From positions 1-5,832 of the forward strand of contig JBGPCQ010000183.1 of the NCBI GenBank assembly GCA_041481895.1: a stretch of 5,832 nt of DNA, written 5' to 3'. Position numbers and translations under genes: made by a program. Below the pieces are notes generated by a model. That model did not search any database, was not told where the DNA came from, and was given only the letters and a program-made list of their open reading frames with translations. Shown here one piece after another: positions 5,818-5,832 of the stretch; the stretch's first letter is position 1; each line of letters begins with the position of its first letter. The DNA comes from JAMPXD01 sp041481895 (GTDB lineage: Bacteria; Desulfobacterota; Desulfuromonadia; Geobacterales; Geobacteraceae).

Positions 5818-5832
5818 CTAATCCTTCTGCTT

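Overview
The window holds a maturation operon for [NiFe]-hydrogenase. All six genes lie on the minus strand and read from right to left: a HyaD/HybD/HupD-type maturation endopeptidase, hypA, hypB, hypF, hypC and hypD. All six reading frames look intact and carry their family's key residues. The GC-rich composition, the gene set and order, and two intergenic repeat-like elements suggest an anaerobic deltaproteobacterium of the Geobacter/Desulfuromonadales type. That assignment comes from memory of the families and was not checked by a search.

Layout from right to left, in the direction of transcription. Positions 5474-5832 carry no credible gene. They contain a 159-bp element bounded by perfect 16-bp terminal inverted repeats (5659-5817), a separate 11-bp-arm inverted repeat (5593-5636), and a plausible sigma70-type promoter (5536-5564) about 55-65 nt upstream of the first gene. 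The protease gene (4985-5473) follows, then a 69-bp gap with a GC-rich hairpin, then hypA (4583-4915). hypB (3829-4581) starts one base after the hypA stop codon. A 56-bp gap with a perfect 9-bp-stem hairpin and a direct repeat separates hypB from hypF (1490-3772). hypC (1238-1468) follows after 21 bp, and hypD (150-1241) overlaps hypC by 4 bp. The last 149 bp at the left edge contain no gene and seem to be part of a dispersed repeat.

How the genes work together, from family knowledge: HypF makes carbamoyl-AMP from carbamoyl phosphate and passes the carbamoyl group to HypE, which turns it into cyanide. HypC and HypD form the scaffold on which the Fe(CN)2CO group is built and delivered to the hydrogenase large subunit. 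HypA and HypB then insert nickel, and the endopeptidase removes the C-terminal tail of the large subunit to close the site. The one missing core factor is HypE, which normally follows hypD. It is not in the 149 bp available here, where repeat-like sequence lies instead. No hydrogenase structural genes are in the window.

I found no sign of a novel system. The gene content is a well-known pathway, and the less ordinary material is in the intergenic sequence: two repeat elements at the operon boundaries and two intercistronic hairpins.
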